Assembly (NCBI GenBank): GCA_034432855.1 | Contig: DAOUBA010000245.1 | Coordinates: 1 to 13,500, forward strand | From: DAOUBA01 sp034432855 | GTDB lineage: Bacteria > Chloroflexota > Anaerolineae > B4-G1 | Length of the DNA stretch: 13,500 nucleotides | Reading direction: 5' to 3' | Shown: in pieces, positions 1 through 7,291 of the stretch | How positions within the stretch are numbered: the first letter of the stretch is position 1 | Layout of the letters: each line of letters opens with the position of its first letter | Notes under the pieces: model-generated | Seen by the model: the letters and a program-made list of their open reading frames with translations, nothing else | The model's database searches: none | What the model was told of the DNA's origin: nothing | Program-made: the position numbers and the translations under genes

Positions 1-1017
1 GTCATCCGCTCGCCGGCCATCCCACTTTCCGACACAGGTTATCACCTGACTTTCCGATTCTCGAGCAAGGCGCGGAAAAAACTCAAGACGATGGATGTGT
101 TACACGCGCACCATCCCTTCACCAGCGGGCAACAGGCGCTCAGCCTGGGGAAACGCTACAATATCCCCATCGTGTTCACCAACCACACACGCTACCACAT
201 ATTAGCCCGCTATTATGTCCCATTTATTCCAGAGGGGATCTCGCGGGCTTTTCTGGAGACGTATATGCCTCGCTTCACCGCTCAGTGTGACCTGGTCGTC
301 GTCCCCTCATTGGGCGTCAAACGCTCACTGGAAGAAATCGGCGTGACATGCCCTATCGAGGTCATCCCCAACGGGGTGGATGTGGAACGGCTGCGCAACC
401 CGACCGCGCCGCTTTCCAAAGGCGACCTGGGGCTACCCGATGAGGCAGTGGTGGCAATTACGGTAGGCCGGTTGGGACCGGAAAAGAACCTGCCTTTCTT
501 GTTGAATGCTTTCAAGCAGGTGGCAAGGGAAGTGCCTGACCTGCACCTGGTCATCATCGGCAAAGGTCGGGAAGAAGAGCATCTCGAAGAGATGGTGCGC
601 ATGCTCGATATGGCCGGGAGGTTGCACCTGGTGGGCGAGGTGCTCTACGATAAAGTTCCGAATTGGCTGGCGCTGGGCGATTTCTTCGTCATCACCTCGG
701 TCAACGAATCGCACCCGCTCTCCGTCCTGGAGGCGCTGGCGGCCGGGCTGCCGGTGGTGGGTATCCCGTGCCCGGGGGTCGAAGACACCATCCGGGACGG
801 CGTCAACGGCCTGTGGAGCCCCGAGAATGTGTACGCCTTCGCCGCGCAGATGCGCCGTCTGGCCCAGGAGCCGGACCTGCGCGCACGCCTGGCCGCCGGG
901 GCGCGCGAGACGAGCGGCCAGTACGACATCCGCCGCACCTCGGCCACGCTGCTGGCCCACTATGAACGGCTGATTGAAGAACGTGCACGCGCGAGGAAGG
1001 AACGCCGTGGCGGGTGA
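1..1017 (+). CDS. Glycosyltransferase family 4 protein, 5' end cut by window
   Basis: The frame is open from the first base, so the gene begins upstream; 338 residues are visible. The first 30 residues before the ATG at 91 already look like the family's N-domain (a linker leading into the DVLHAHHPF segment), so 91 is probably not the true start. The C-terminal half has the GT-B donor-site features of GT4 enzymes: IPNGVD (visible residues 122-127), GRLGPEKN (156-163) and the E-x7-E motif in NESHPLSVLEALAAG (Glu at 236 and 244). Such enzymes move a sugar from a nucleotide donor to a lipid or glycan acceptor at the inner face of the membrane. The closest flavour I recognise is the diacylglycerol glucosyl/mannosyltransferase-like group, but the acceptor cannot be read from the sequence. 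No signal peptide or membrane helix is seen. Its 3' end overlaps the next gene by 11 bases, suggesting co-transcription. Confidence 0.9.
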   Translation, partial: VIRSPAIPLSDTGYHLTFRFSSKARKKLKTMDVLHAHHPFTSGQQALSLGKRYNIPIVFTNHTRYHILARYYVPFIPEGISRAFLETYMPRFTAQCDLVVVPSLGVKRSLEEIGVTCPIEVIPNGVDVERLRNPTAPLSKGDLGLPDEAVVAITVGRLGPEKNLPFLLNAFKQVAREVPDLHLVIIGKGREEEHLEEMVRMLDMAGRLHLVGEVLYDKVPNWLALGDFFVITSVNESHPLSVLEALAAGLPVVGIPCPGVEDTIRDGVNGLWSPENVYAFAAQMRRLAQEPDLRARLAAGARETSGQYDIRRTSATLLAHYERLIEERARARKERRGG

Positions 1018-1372
1018 CAGACGTGTGCGCCTGGGTCGGTGCGGGGAAGACCTGGCCGCTGCAGAACTGGCCCGCTCTGGCTACGAGATCGTCGCGCGCA
1101 ACTGGCGCTCGCCGGGTGGCGAGGTGGACATCGTGGCCCGCCGGGGCCAGGAATGGGCCTTCTTCGAGGTGCGCACGCGGCGCGGGCCAGAGTTCGGCAC
1201 GCCGGAGGAATCGCTGACGCCGGTCAAGCAACAACGCATGGTGGATACGGCGCTCGCCTATCTGGCCGAGCACGGCCTGGGCGATGTGGATTGGCGCGTA
1301 GGGCTGGTGGCGGTGGAGATGGACAAGGCCGGGCGGTTGCTGCGGGTGGAGGTGTATGAGAGCCTTGAGTGA
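1007..1372 (+). CDS. yraN: YraN / UPF0102 family protein (predicted nuclease fold)
   Basis: A 121-residue protein, the usual size of the family. The conserved pattern is present: GE (residues 13-14), ARNWRSPGGEVDIVA (30-44), FFEVRTRRG (52-60) and a following FGTPEESL...K stretch. Asp41, Glu54 and Arg56 occupy the D...E-x-K/R positions of the restriction-endonuclease-like fold; Arg at the last position also occurs in E. coli YraN, so it is not a defect. The family's role is not well established. I chose the GTG at 1007 because an AGGAAGG Shine-Dalgarno sequence sits about 7 bases upstream and it gives the family's normal N-terminus. A TTG at 974 would add 11 unconserved residues. It overlaps the glycosyltransferase by 11 bases and miaA by 17 bases, so the three genes are probably one transcript. 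Confidence 0.9.
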   Translation: MAGDRRVRLGRCGEDLAAAELARSGYEIVARNWRSPGGEVDIVARRGQEWAFFEVRTRRGPEFGTPEESLTPVKQQRMVDTALAYLAEHGLGDVDWRVGLVAVEMDKAGRLLRVEVYESLE

Positions 1373-2366
1373 GCAAGGGGGCGGAGGAGCAGGGGAGCAG
1401 AGAGGCAGGGGAGCAGAGGAGCAAGGGAGTGGGGGGGAAATCTGCAATCCGCTGCTGGTCATCGTGGGGCCGACAGCAGTGGGCAAGACGGCGCTCTCGC
1501 TCCACCTGGCCGGGGCACTGGATGGTGAAATCGTCTCTGCCGACTCGCGCCTCTTTTATCGCGGGATGGACATCGGCACGGCCAAACCCACGCCCCAGGA
1601 ACGCGCCTGCGTCCCTCACCACCTGATTGACATTGCCGACCCCGACGAGACCGTCGGGCTGGCCGAGTTCCAGAGGCACGCCGCCGCCGCCATCGCTGAC
1701 ATCCACGCCCGTGGCCGGCTGCCGCTGCTGGTGGGCGGGACGGGGCAATACGTGCGCGCCGTGGTCGAAGGCTGGCGCGTCCCGCGTGTCCCGCCCGATC
1801 CGAGCCTGCGCGCCGAACTGGAGGCCCAGGCGCAGCGCGAGGGGCCCGTGGCGTTGCACGAGCGCCTGGCGCAACTGGACCCTGAAGCGGCGCAGCGCAT
1901 TGACGCGCGCAACGTGCGCCGGGTGATTCGCGCCCTGGAGGTCTGCCTGCTCACCGGACGGCCCATCTCCGCACAGCAGCGCAGGCAGCCGCCCCCGTAC
2001 CGCACGCTGTGGATCGGGCTGACGATGGAGCGCGCGGCCCTGTATGCCCGCGCCGACCGGCGGATCGAGGCGATGATGGCAGCCGGCCTGGTGGATGAAG
2101 TGCGCCGGTTGGTCGAGGCGGGGTACGGATGGGAACTCCCGGCGATGTCGGGGCTGGGCTACATCCAGTTCAGGCCCTACTTCGAGGGGCAGGCGACTCT
2201 GGAGGAAGTTGGAGCGGAGATCAAGCGGGCCACCCGCCGCTTCATCCGCCATCAGTACAACTGGTTTCGCCTGAGCGATCCGGCCATCTGTTGGTTCGAC
2301 GTCGCCACGACGACGGCGGAAGAGATCGAGGCGGTAGTGCGGGCGTGGTATCAGGGTCGCTTGTAG
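1356..2366 (+). CDS. miaA: tRNA dimethylallyltransferase MiaA
   Basis: MiaA transfers the dimethylallyl group to N6 of A37 in tRNAs that read codons beginning with U. The 336-residue protein shows the P-loop GPTAVGKT (38-45), the DSRLFYRGMDIGTAKP segment (63-78) that binds substrate and tRNA, GGTGQY (127-132), the ALEVCLLTGRP segment, and the C-terminal GLGY...TRRFIRHQYNWFR tract. Residues 5-29 are a Gly/Glu/Gln-rich tail encoded by a purine repeat and are not part of the normal fold; MiaA proteins normally start only a few residues before the P-loop. No ATG, GTG or TTG lies between the repeat and the P-loop in this frame, so either translation starts at ATG 1356 (GGAGG is 3 bases away, rather close) or TTG 1365, or a non-canonical codon is used. 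It overlaps yraN by 17 bases. Confidence 0.95.
   Translation: MRALSEQGGGGAGEQRGRGAEEQGSGGEICNPLLVIVGPTAVGKTALSLHLAGALDGEIVSADSRLFYRGMDIGTAKPTPQERACVPHHLIDIADPDETVGLAEFQRHAAAAIADIHARGRLPLLVGGTGQYVRAVVEGWRVPRVPPDPSLRAELEAQAQREGPVALHERLAQLDPEAAQRIDARNVRRVIRALEVCLLTGRPISAQQRRQPPPYRTLWIGLTMERAALYARADRRIEAMMAAGLVDEVRRLVEAGYGWELPAMSGLGYIQFRPYFEGQATLEEVGAEIKRATRRFIRHQYNWFRLSDPAICWFDVATTTAEEIEAVVRAWYQGRL
1371..1437 (+). repeat. Purine-rich GAGCAGGGG repeat tract inside the miaA start
   Basis: A nearly pure G/A stretch built of degenerate GAGCAGGGGAGCAGAG units. The 13-base word CAGGGGAGCAGAG occurs twice (1390-1402 and 1406-1418), period 16. This type of tract is, from memory, common between genes in cyanobacteria and some Chloroflexota. 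Here it begins at the yraN stop codon and is read in frame into MiaA. Confidence 0.8.
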
Positions 2367-2407
2367 TGCAGCAATGAACAAGGTCGTCACGACTGGTTGG
2401 TTGCCGC

Positions 2408-2436
2408 TTGCCCCGGCTCGTCCTCTGTGCTACACT
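2408..2436 (+). promoter_or_regulatory. Candidate sigma70-type promoter for the ComM gene
   Basis: TTGCCC (2408-2413) and TACACT (2431-2436) are separated by exactly 17 bases and each matches four of six consensus positions. They lie in the 97-base gap between miaA and comM, with a predicted transcript start about 20 bases before the start codon. A small inverted repeat GTCGT-C-ACGAC (2383-2393) sits just upstream of the -35 box. Sequence match only. Confidence 0.4.
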
Positions 2437-2463
2437 ATGCTCATTCCACTGCCGGAGCCATAG

Positions 2464-3987
2464 ATGCTCGCCAAGGTCACCAGTTGCGCGCTCATCGGAC
2501 TCGAAGGGGTGCTCGTCCAGGTCGAGGTGGATACCTCGCGCGGCATGCCCTCGCTGGTCATCGTCGGCCTGCCCGACGCCGCGGTGAAAGAATCGAGCGA
2601 GCGCGTGCGCGCGGCCATCAAGAACGCCGGCTTGGTCTTTCCCGGCAAACGCATCACCGTCAACCTGGCCCCTGCCGACATCCGCAAGGCCGGCCCCGCC
2701 TACGACCTGCCCATCGCCGTCGGCGTGCTCATCGCGTCCGAGCAGGTGTGGCCGCAGGCGGTTGAGGAGGCGCTCTTCGTCGGCGAACTCTCGCTGGATG
2801 GCTCTGTGCGCCACGTGGATGGCGTCCTGCCCATCGCGGCAGTGGCGCACCAGCAGGGCATCCGCCGCCTCTTCGTCCCTGCCGCCGATGCGCCCGAAGC
2901 AGCCCTGATCGGCGGCCTGGAAGTCATCCCGGTCGAGCACCTGGGGCAACTGGCTGCTCACCTGCAAGGCCTGCGCGCGATCCCACCTTACCGGCCCGAT
3001 CTGGACCCCGCCGCACAGCCGCCCCCGCCCTACGCCGCAGACTTTGCCGAGATCAAGGGCCAGGAGCACGTCAAGCGTGCGCTGGAGGTGGCAGCCGCCG
3101 GCGGGCACAACGTGCTGATGGTCGGGCCTCCTGGCGCAGGCAAGACGCTGCTGGCGCGCTCGATGCCCTCCATTCTGCCGACAATGACCATCGAAGAGGC
3201 ACTGGAGGTGACCAAGATTTACAGTGTGGCCGGGCTTCTTCCGCCCGACACTCCGCTCATCCGCCATCGCCCCTTCCGTGCGCCGCATCACACCATCAGC
3301 CACGCCGGGCTGGTAGGCGGCGGCTCCTGGCCGCGCCCCGGCGAGATCAGTCTGGCGCATCGCGGGGTGCTCTTCCTCGACGAACTGCCCGAGTTCGGCG
3401 CGCGCACACTGGAGGGGCTGCGCCAGCCGTTGGAGGACGGCGTGGTCTCCATCGCCCGCGCCACGGGAACGCTGGCGTTCCCGGCCCGCTTTATGTTCAT
3501 CGCTGCCATGAACCCCTGCCCGTGCGGCTATTACGGCGATCCGGTGAAGGAATGCACCTGCTCGATGCAGGCCATCAGCCACTATCAAAAACGCATCTCG
3601 GGGCCGCTGCTCGACCGGATTGACATCCACGTTGAAGTGCCACGTGTGGATTACGACAAACTGACCGCTGAGCGGCTGGGGGAGCCTTCGGAGGCTATCC
3701 GCGCGCGGGTGGAGCGGGCGCGGGAGATACAGCGGCGGCGTTTTGCGGGCACGTCGCTCTCGTGCAACGCCGATATGGGGCCGACCGAGGTGCGCGAGAT
3801 CTGCCGCCTGGACGAAACGGGGCGGGGATTGGTGAAGGCGGCGATGCAGCAACTCCAGATGAGCGCCCGCGCCTTTCACCGTATCCTGAAACTCGCGCGC
3901 ACGATTGCGGATTTGGCCGGGAGCGAGCGCATCGAGACGCCGCACCTGGCCGAGGCGATTCAGTACCGGCCACGGCGAGCGGGATGA
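2464..3987 (+). CDS. comM: ComM/YifB family Mg-chelatase-like AAA+ ATPase
   Basis: A 507-residue protein of normal family length. Residues about 1-170 form the Lon-protease-like N-domain (opening MLAKVTSCALIGLEG, then SLVIVGLPDAAVKES). The AAA+ module follows with Walker A GPPGAGKT (221-228), Walker B GVLFLDE (301-307), the Cys cluster CPCG...CTC (Cys352, 354, 364, 366) typical of the family, and the arginine-finger region SGPLLDRID (379-387). The C-terminal Mg-chelatase helical domain ends in EAIQYRP. In transformable bacteria ComM is a hexameric helicase that extends branch migration of incoming DNA during natural transformation; in others its role is unclear. GGAG (2454-2457) lies 6 bases before the ATG, supporting this start. 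It has its own candidate promoter and ends only 7 bases from the convergent hypD-like gene. Confidence 0.95.
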   Translation: MLAKVTSCALIGLEGVLVQVEVDTSRGMPSLVIVGLPDAAVKESSERVRAAIKNAGLVFPGKRITVNLAPADIRKAGPAYDLPIAVGVLIASEQVWPQAVEEALFVGELSLDGSVRHVDGVLPIAAVAHQQGIRRLFVPAADAPEAALIGGLEVIPVEHLGQLAAHLQGLRAIPPYRPDLDPAAQPPPPYAADFAEIKGQEHVKRALEVAAAGGHNVLMVGPPGAGKTLLARSMPSILPTMTIEEALEVTKIYSVAGLLPPDTPLIRHRPFRAPHHTISHAGLVGGGSWPRPGEISLAHRGVLFLDELPEFGARTLEGLRQPLEDGVVSIARATGTLAFPARFMFIAAMNPCPCGYYGDPVKECTCSMQAISHYQKRISGPLLDRIDIHVEVPRVDYDKLTAERLGEPSEAIRARVERAREIQRRRFAGTSLSCNADMGPTEVREICRLDETGRGLVKAAMQQLQMSARAFHRILKLARTIADLAGSERIETPHLAEAIQYRPRRAG

Positions 3988-3994
3988 CGGCAAG

Positions 3995-6367
3995 TTACCC
4001 CCCAAACGCCCCATGCTCCGTGCGGGCAATGATCTCGTCCTGCAGCGCCCGGCTCAGATCGCAGAAATAGTCACTGTAGCCGGCTACGCGCACGATCAGG
4101 TCGCGGTATTGCTCTGGATGCTCCTGTGCAGCCCGCAGAGTGGCTGCATCTACGACGTTGAACTGGACGTGGTGCCCATCCAATTTGAAGTAGGTGCGGA
4201 TCAATCGCACCAGCCCCTCCAGGCCGGCCTCGTCCTGGAGGAGTCGCGGCGTGAACTTTTGGTTGAGCAGCGTGCCGCCGGTGCGCACGTGGTCCATCTT
4301 GGCCAGCGAGCGGAGCACCGCCGTCGGGCCGCGCCGATCCGCCCCCTGCACCGGGGAGACCCCCTCTGAGAGCGGCGTCCACGCCTTACGCCCGTCGGGC
4401 GTGGCGCCGGTCACCGACCCGAAGTAGACGTGGCAGGTCGTCGGCAGCAGGTTGATGTGGTAGACCCCGCCTTTAGTATTCGGACGGCCGTCCACAGCGT
4501 CGAAGTAGGCCTCGAACACCTGCACCATCACGCCGTCGGCATAGTCGTCGTCGTTGCCGTATTTGGGCGTCCGGTTGAGCAGCATCTGGCGCACCCGCTC
4601 ATGCCCCTCGAAATCGTCGCGCAGGACGTCCAGCAGTTCCTCCATCGTCACCGTCCTGTGATCGAAGACGTGATAGCGGATGGCGGTCAGACTGTCGGTG
4701 ATGGTGCCCAGACCCACGCCCTGGATGTAGGAGGTGTTGTAGCGGGCGCCGCCGTCGTGATAGTCGCGGCCGGTGGCGATGCAGTCGTCAATCAGCAGCG
4801 ATAGGAACGGCGCCGGCATATAACGGGCGTAGAGCCGCTCGATCACCGCATTGCCCCGTATCTTGATGTCCACAAAATAGTTCAACTGGCGCTCGAAAGC
4901 GGCGAACAGTTCCTCGAAGGTCTCGAACTGCGTGGGATCGCCCGTCTCCGGGCCGAGCCTCTTGCCCGTGCGCGGGTCAACCCCGTTGTGCAGGGTAATC
5001 TCCAACACTTTGGGCAGGTTGAAGTAGCCGGTCAGGTTGTAATTCTCCTTGCCGAACGCCCCGGTCTCCACGCAGCCGCTGGTGCCGCCCTGTCGCGCAT
5101 CCACGATAGACTTGCCCTGCCGGATGAGTTCTTCGACGACAAGGTCGGCGTTGAAGACCGAAGGCTGGCCGAATCCCGTACGGATGATCTCGGCGGCACG
5201 TTCGATGAAGCGGTCGGGGCTCTTTTTGCTCACCTGGATCGAGGAACTGGGCTGGAGCAGGCGCATCTCCTCGATAACGTCCAGGATCAGGTAGGTAAGT
5301 TCGTTGACCGCGTCGGAGCCGTCCGGCGACAGGCCGCCCAGGTTGATCTGGGCAAAGTCGGTATAGGTACCGCTCTCCGCCGCCGTCACGCCGACCTTGG
5401 GCGGTGCAGGCTGGTTGTTGAACTTGATCCAGAAGCACTGGAGCAACTCTTCAGCCTGTTCGCGGGTGAGCGTCCCTTCTTCCAGTCCACGCACGTAGAA
5501 GGGATAGAGGTGCTGATCCAGGTGGCCGGGGCAGAAAGAGTCCCAGGGGTTCAACTCCGTAGTCACGCCCAGGTGGACGAACCAGTAGTATTGGAGCGCC
5601 TCCCAAAAGTCGCGCGGCGCGTGGGCTGGCACCCACGAGCAGATCTCGGCGATGCGCAGCAATTCCTGCCTCCGCTGCGGGTCCGCCTCCCGCGCCGCCA
5701 GGTCGCGGGCCTTTTCGGCGTGACGCCCGGCAAAGCGGATGAGCGCATCGGCGCAGACTGCCATCGCCTGCAACTGCTGTCGCTTGTCATAGGCGTCGGG
5801 ATCGTGCAAATCATCCAGGCTGGCCAGGCTACGCTCGATGTCCGCCCGAAAGTCGAGCATCCCTTTGTGGTAGATTTTGTCGTCGAGGACGGTGTGGCCG
5901 GGCGAGCGCTGTTCCATAAATTCGGTAAAGATGCCCGCCTGGTAGGCCGCCTTCCACTCGGCGGTCATCTCCTGGAAGATCAACTCGCGCATCGTCTTGC
6001 CCCGCCAGAAGGGGATGATGGTCTCCTCGTAGATGCGGCGTGCTTCGGGGGTGACCACGAAGGGGATTTTCTCGCGGGAGTTGAGAATATCCAGGTCCTC
6101 GAGGCTGTGGCAACACAGTTCGGGATAGGTAGGGGTCGCTTTGGGTGCCGGTCCTTTCTCACCGACGATCAGTTCTCCCTCGCCGATGTAGATCGTCTTG
6201 TGCTCCATCAGATAGCGGAAGGCCAGGGCGCGGCGCAGCGGCGCGGACATCAGCGCCGTGTTCTGCCGGTAGAACTCGGTCATCAATTCGGCCCGTTCTG
6301 TGGAGAGAACGGGCCGGGCATCGAGGCTTTGTTGTCTCAGGCGTGCGACTCTTGCAGTCATCCCCAT
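3995..6367 (-). CDS. hypD: Glycyl radical enzyme, probable trans-4-hydroxy-L-proline dehydratase
   Basis: A 790-residue enzyme of the PFL2-type glycyl radical family. Visible signatures are the active-site Cys in SGCVETGAFG (Cys432, Glu434) and the glycyl radical loop VRVAGYSDYF (Gly763). Recalling the active-site numbering of Clostridioides difficile HypD (His160, Asp278, Ser334, Asp339, Phe340, Cys434, Glu436, Tyr450, Thr645, Gly765), every one has the same residue here at minus two: His158, Asp276, Ser332, Asp337, Phe338, Cys432, Glu434, Tyr448, Thr643, Gly763. HypD removes water from trans-4-hydroxy-L-proline to give pyrroline-5-carboxylate. Start: ATG at 6367 with GGGAGG 6 bases upstream and only 2 bases after the activase stop; the open frame before it (to 6646) overlaps the activase and is not conserved. 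No proC (P5C reductase) gene is in the window. Another dehydratase of the same subfamily remains possible. Confidence 0.88.
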   Translation of the reverse strand: MGMTARVARLRQQSLDARPVLSTERAELMTEFYRQNTALMSAPLRRALAFRYLMEHKTIYIGEGELIVGEKGPAPKATPTYPELCCHSLEDLDILNSREKIPFVVTPEARRIYEETIIPFWRGKTMRELIFQEMTAEWKAAYQAGIFTEFMEQRSPGHTVLDDKIYHKGMLDFRADIERSLASLDDLHDPDAYDKRQQLQAMAVCADALIRFAGRHAEKARDLAAREADPQRRQELLRIAEICSWVPAHAPRDFWEALQYYWFVHLGVTTELNPWDSFCPGHLDQHLYPFYVRGLEEGTLTREQAEELLQCFWIKFNNQPAPPKVGVTAAESGTYTDFAQINLGGLSPDGSDAVNELTYLILDVIEEMRLLQPSSSIQVSKKSPDRFIERAAEIIRTGFGQPSVFNADLVVEELIRQGKSIVDARQGGTSGCVETGAFGKENYNLTGYFNLPKVLEITLHNGVDPRTGKRLGPETGDPTQFETFEELFAAFERQLNYFVDIKIRGNAVIERLYARYMPAPFLSLLIDDCIATGRDYHDGGARYNTSYIQGVGLGTITDSLTAIRYHVFDHRTVTMEELLDVLRDDFEGHERVRQMLLNRTPKYGNDDDYADGVMVQVFEAYFDAVDGRPNTKGGVYHINLLPTTCHVYFGSVTGATPDGRKAWTPLSEGVSPVQGADRRGPTAVLRSLAKMDHVRTGGTLLNQKFTPRLLQDEAGLEGLVRLIRTYFKLDGHHVQFNVVDAATLRAAQEHPEQYRDLIVRVAGYSDYFCDLSRALQDEIIARTEHGAFGG

Positions 6368-6369
6368 CT

Positions 6370-7281
6370 TCAACCTCCCACTCTCACTTCCAATCCGAAG
6401 GTCTCTTCCAGCATCTGTGCGATCCCGGCTATTCTCTCGGCGGCGGGAGGACGGATTTCGGGCAAGGGATAGGACCTGCCCAGGCGATCGTACTTTTCGC
6501 TGCTCAGGCCGTGGTAGGGCAAGAGGTCCACCCGCAGCAGGCGAGGCAGCGTCGCCGCAAACGCGCCGGTCTGACGCAGGTTTTCCTCGTCGTCGTTGAT
6601 TCCCGGAATGAGGGGCACGCGGACGATCACGGCGTGCCCGTGCCACGCCAGCGCCTGGAGATTGCTCAGGATCGGGGCGTTGGAGACCCCCGTATATTGG
6701 CGGTGCCGGGCATCGTCCATCAGTTTCAGGTCGTACAGGAAGAGGTCCACGTACTCCCGGATGCTATCCAGGGTTTCCCAGGGGGCAAAGCCGCAGGTGT
6801 CCAATGCCGTGTGGAGGCCCTGCTGTTTGCAGGCCCGCAGGAGGGCGAGGACAAAATCGTGCTGGAGCAGCGGCTCGCCGCCGGAGAGGGTCACCCCGCC
6901 GCTGGACTCTTCGTAGAACGGGAGGTCGCGTTCGATCTCCGCCAGCACCTGCGCCACGCTCATCTCCCGGCCTACGATCTGCCGCGCATCCGCATAGCAG
7001 ACGGTCGTGCAGGCTCCGCACAGGGCACACTTTTCCCGATCGGTCGAGACCGCGCTGCCGTTCCGCGAGATCGCCCCCCAGGTACAGGCTGGCATACAGG
7101 CGCCACATCCCAGACACCGTCTGCTCCAAAACATCAGTTCGATCTCGGGACTCAGGCCCTCGGGGTTGTGGCACCAGCGGCAACGCAGCGGACAGCCCTT
7201 GAGGAACACGGTGGTGCGAATGCCCGGCCCATCGTGAATCGAGAATCTGCGTATGTCGAATACGACTCCCCTGGTCTCCAC
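6370..7281 (-). CDS. Glycyl-radical enzyme activating protein (radical SAM)
   Basis: This 303-residue protein uses S-adenosylmethionine and an Fe-S cluster to place the radical on Gly763 of the adjacent dehydratase. The radical SAM motif C-x3-C-x2-C is at Cys30, 34, 37 within KGCPLRCRWCHNPEG. An inserted ferredoxin-like domain carries two 4Fe-4S sets (Cys56, 59, 62, 66 and Cys85, 88, 91, 95), as in activases of the glycerol/choline/hydroxyproline group and unlike the short PFL activase. SGGEPLL (133-139) is the SAM-binding GGE motif. The start codon is GTG at 7281; it lies 10 bases after the peptidase stop and the only Shine-Dalgarno-like sequence (GGAGGTGGAG) overlaps that gene's last codons, so translation is likely coupled. 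The gene ends 2 bases before hypD, confirming they work as a pair. Confidence 0.93.
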   Translation of the reverse strand: METRGVVFDIRRFSIHDGPGIRTTVFLKGCPLRCRWCHNPEGLSPEIELMFWSRRCLGCGACMPACTWGAISRNGSAVSTDREKCALCGACTTVCYADARQIVGREMSVAQVLAEIERDLPFYEESSGGVTLSGGEPLLQHDFVLALLRACKQQGLHTALDTCGFAPWETLDSIREYVDLFLYDLKLMDDARHRQYTGVSNAPILSNLQALAWHGHAVIVRVPLIPGINDDEENLRQTGAFAATLPRLLRVDLLPYHGLSSEKYDRLGRSYPLPEIRPPAAERIAGIAQMLEETFGLEVRVGG

Positions 7282-7291
7282 GCCGTTTATT

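Noticed and set aside
2242..4029. Long open frame on the minus strand (595 codons) opposite comM and the end of miaA
   Set aside because: The sequence is Arg/His/Ala/Gly-rich without any recognisable motif and lies fully antisense to well-supported genes; long shadow frames are expected in GC-rich coding DNA.
4988..6472. Long open frame on the plus strand (494 codons) opposite the glycyl radical enzyme
   Set aside because: Antisense to a gene with clear catalytic motifs; no motif or family resemblance of its own.
6368..6646. N-terminal extension of the glycyl radical enzyme frame by 93 residues
   Set aside because: It overlaps the activase coding sequence in another frame, is Arg/Ser/Gly-rich and unlike the family; ATG 6367 with GGGAGG gives the normal length.
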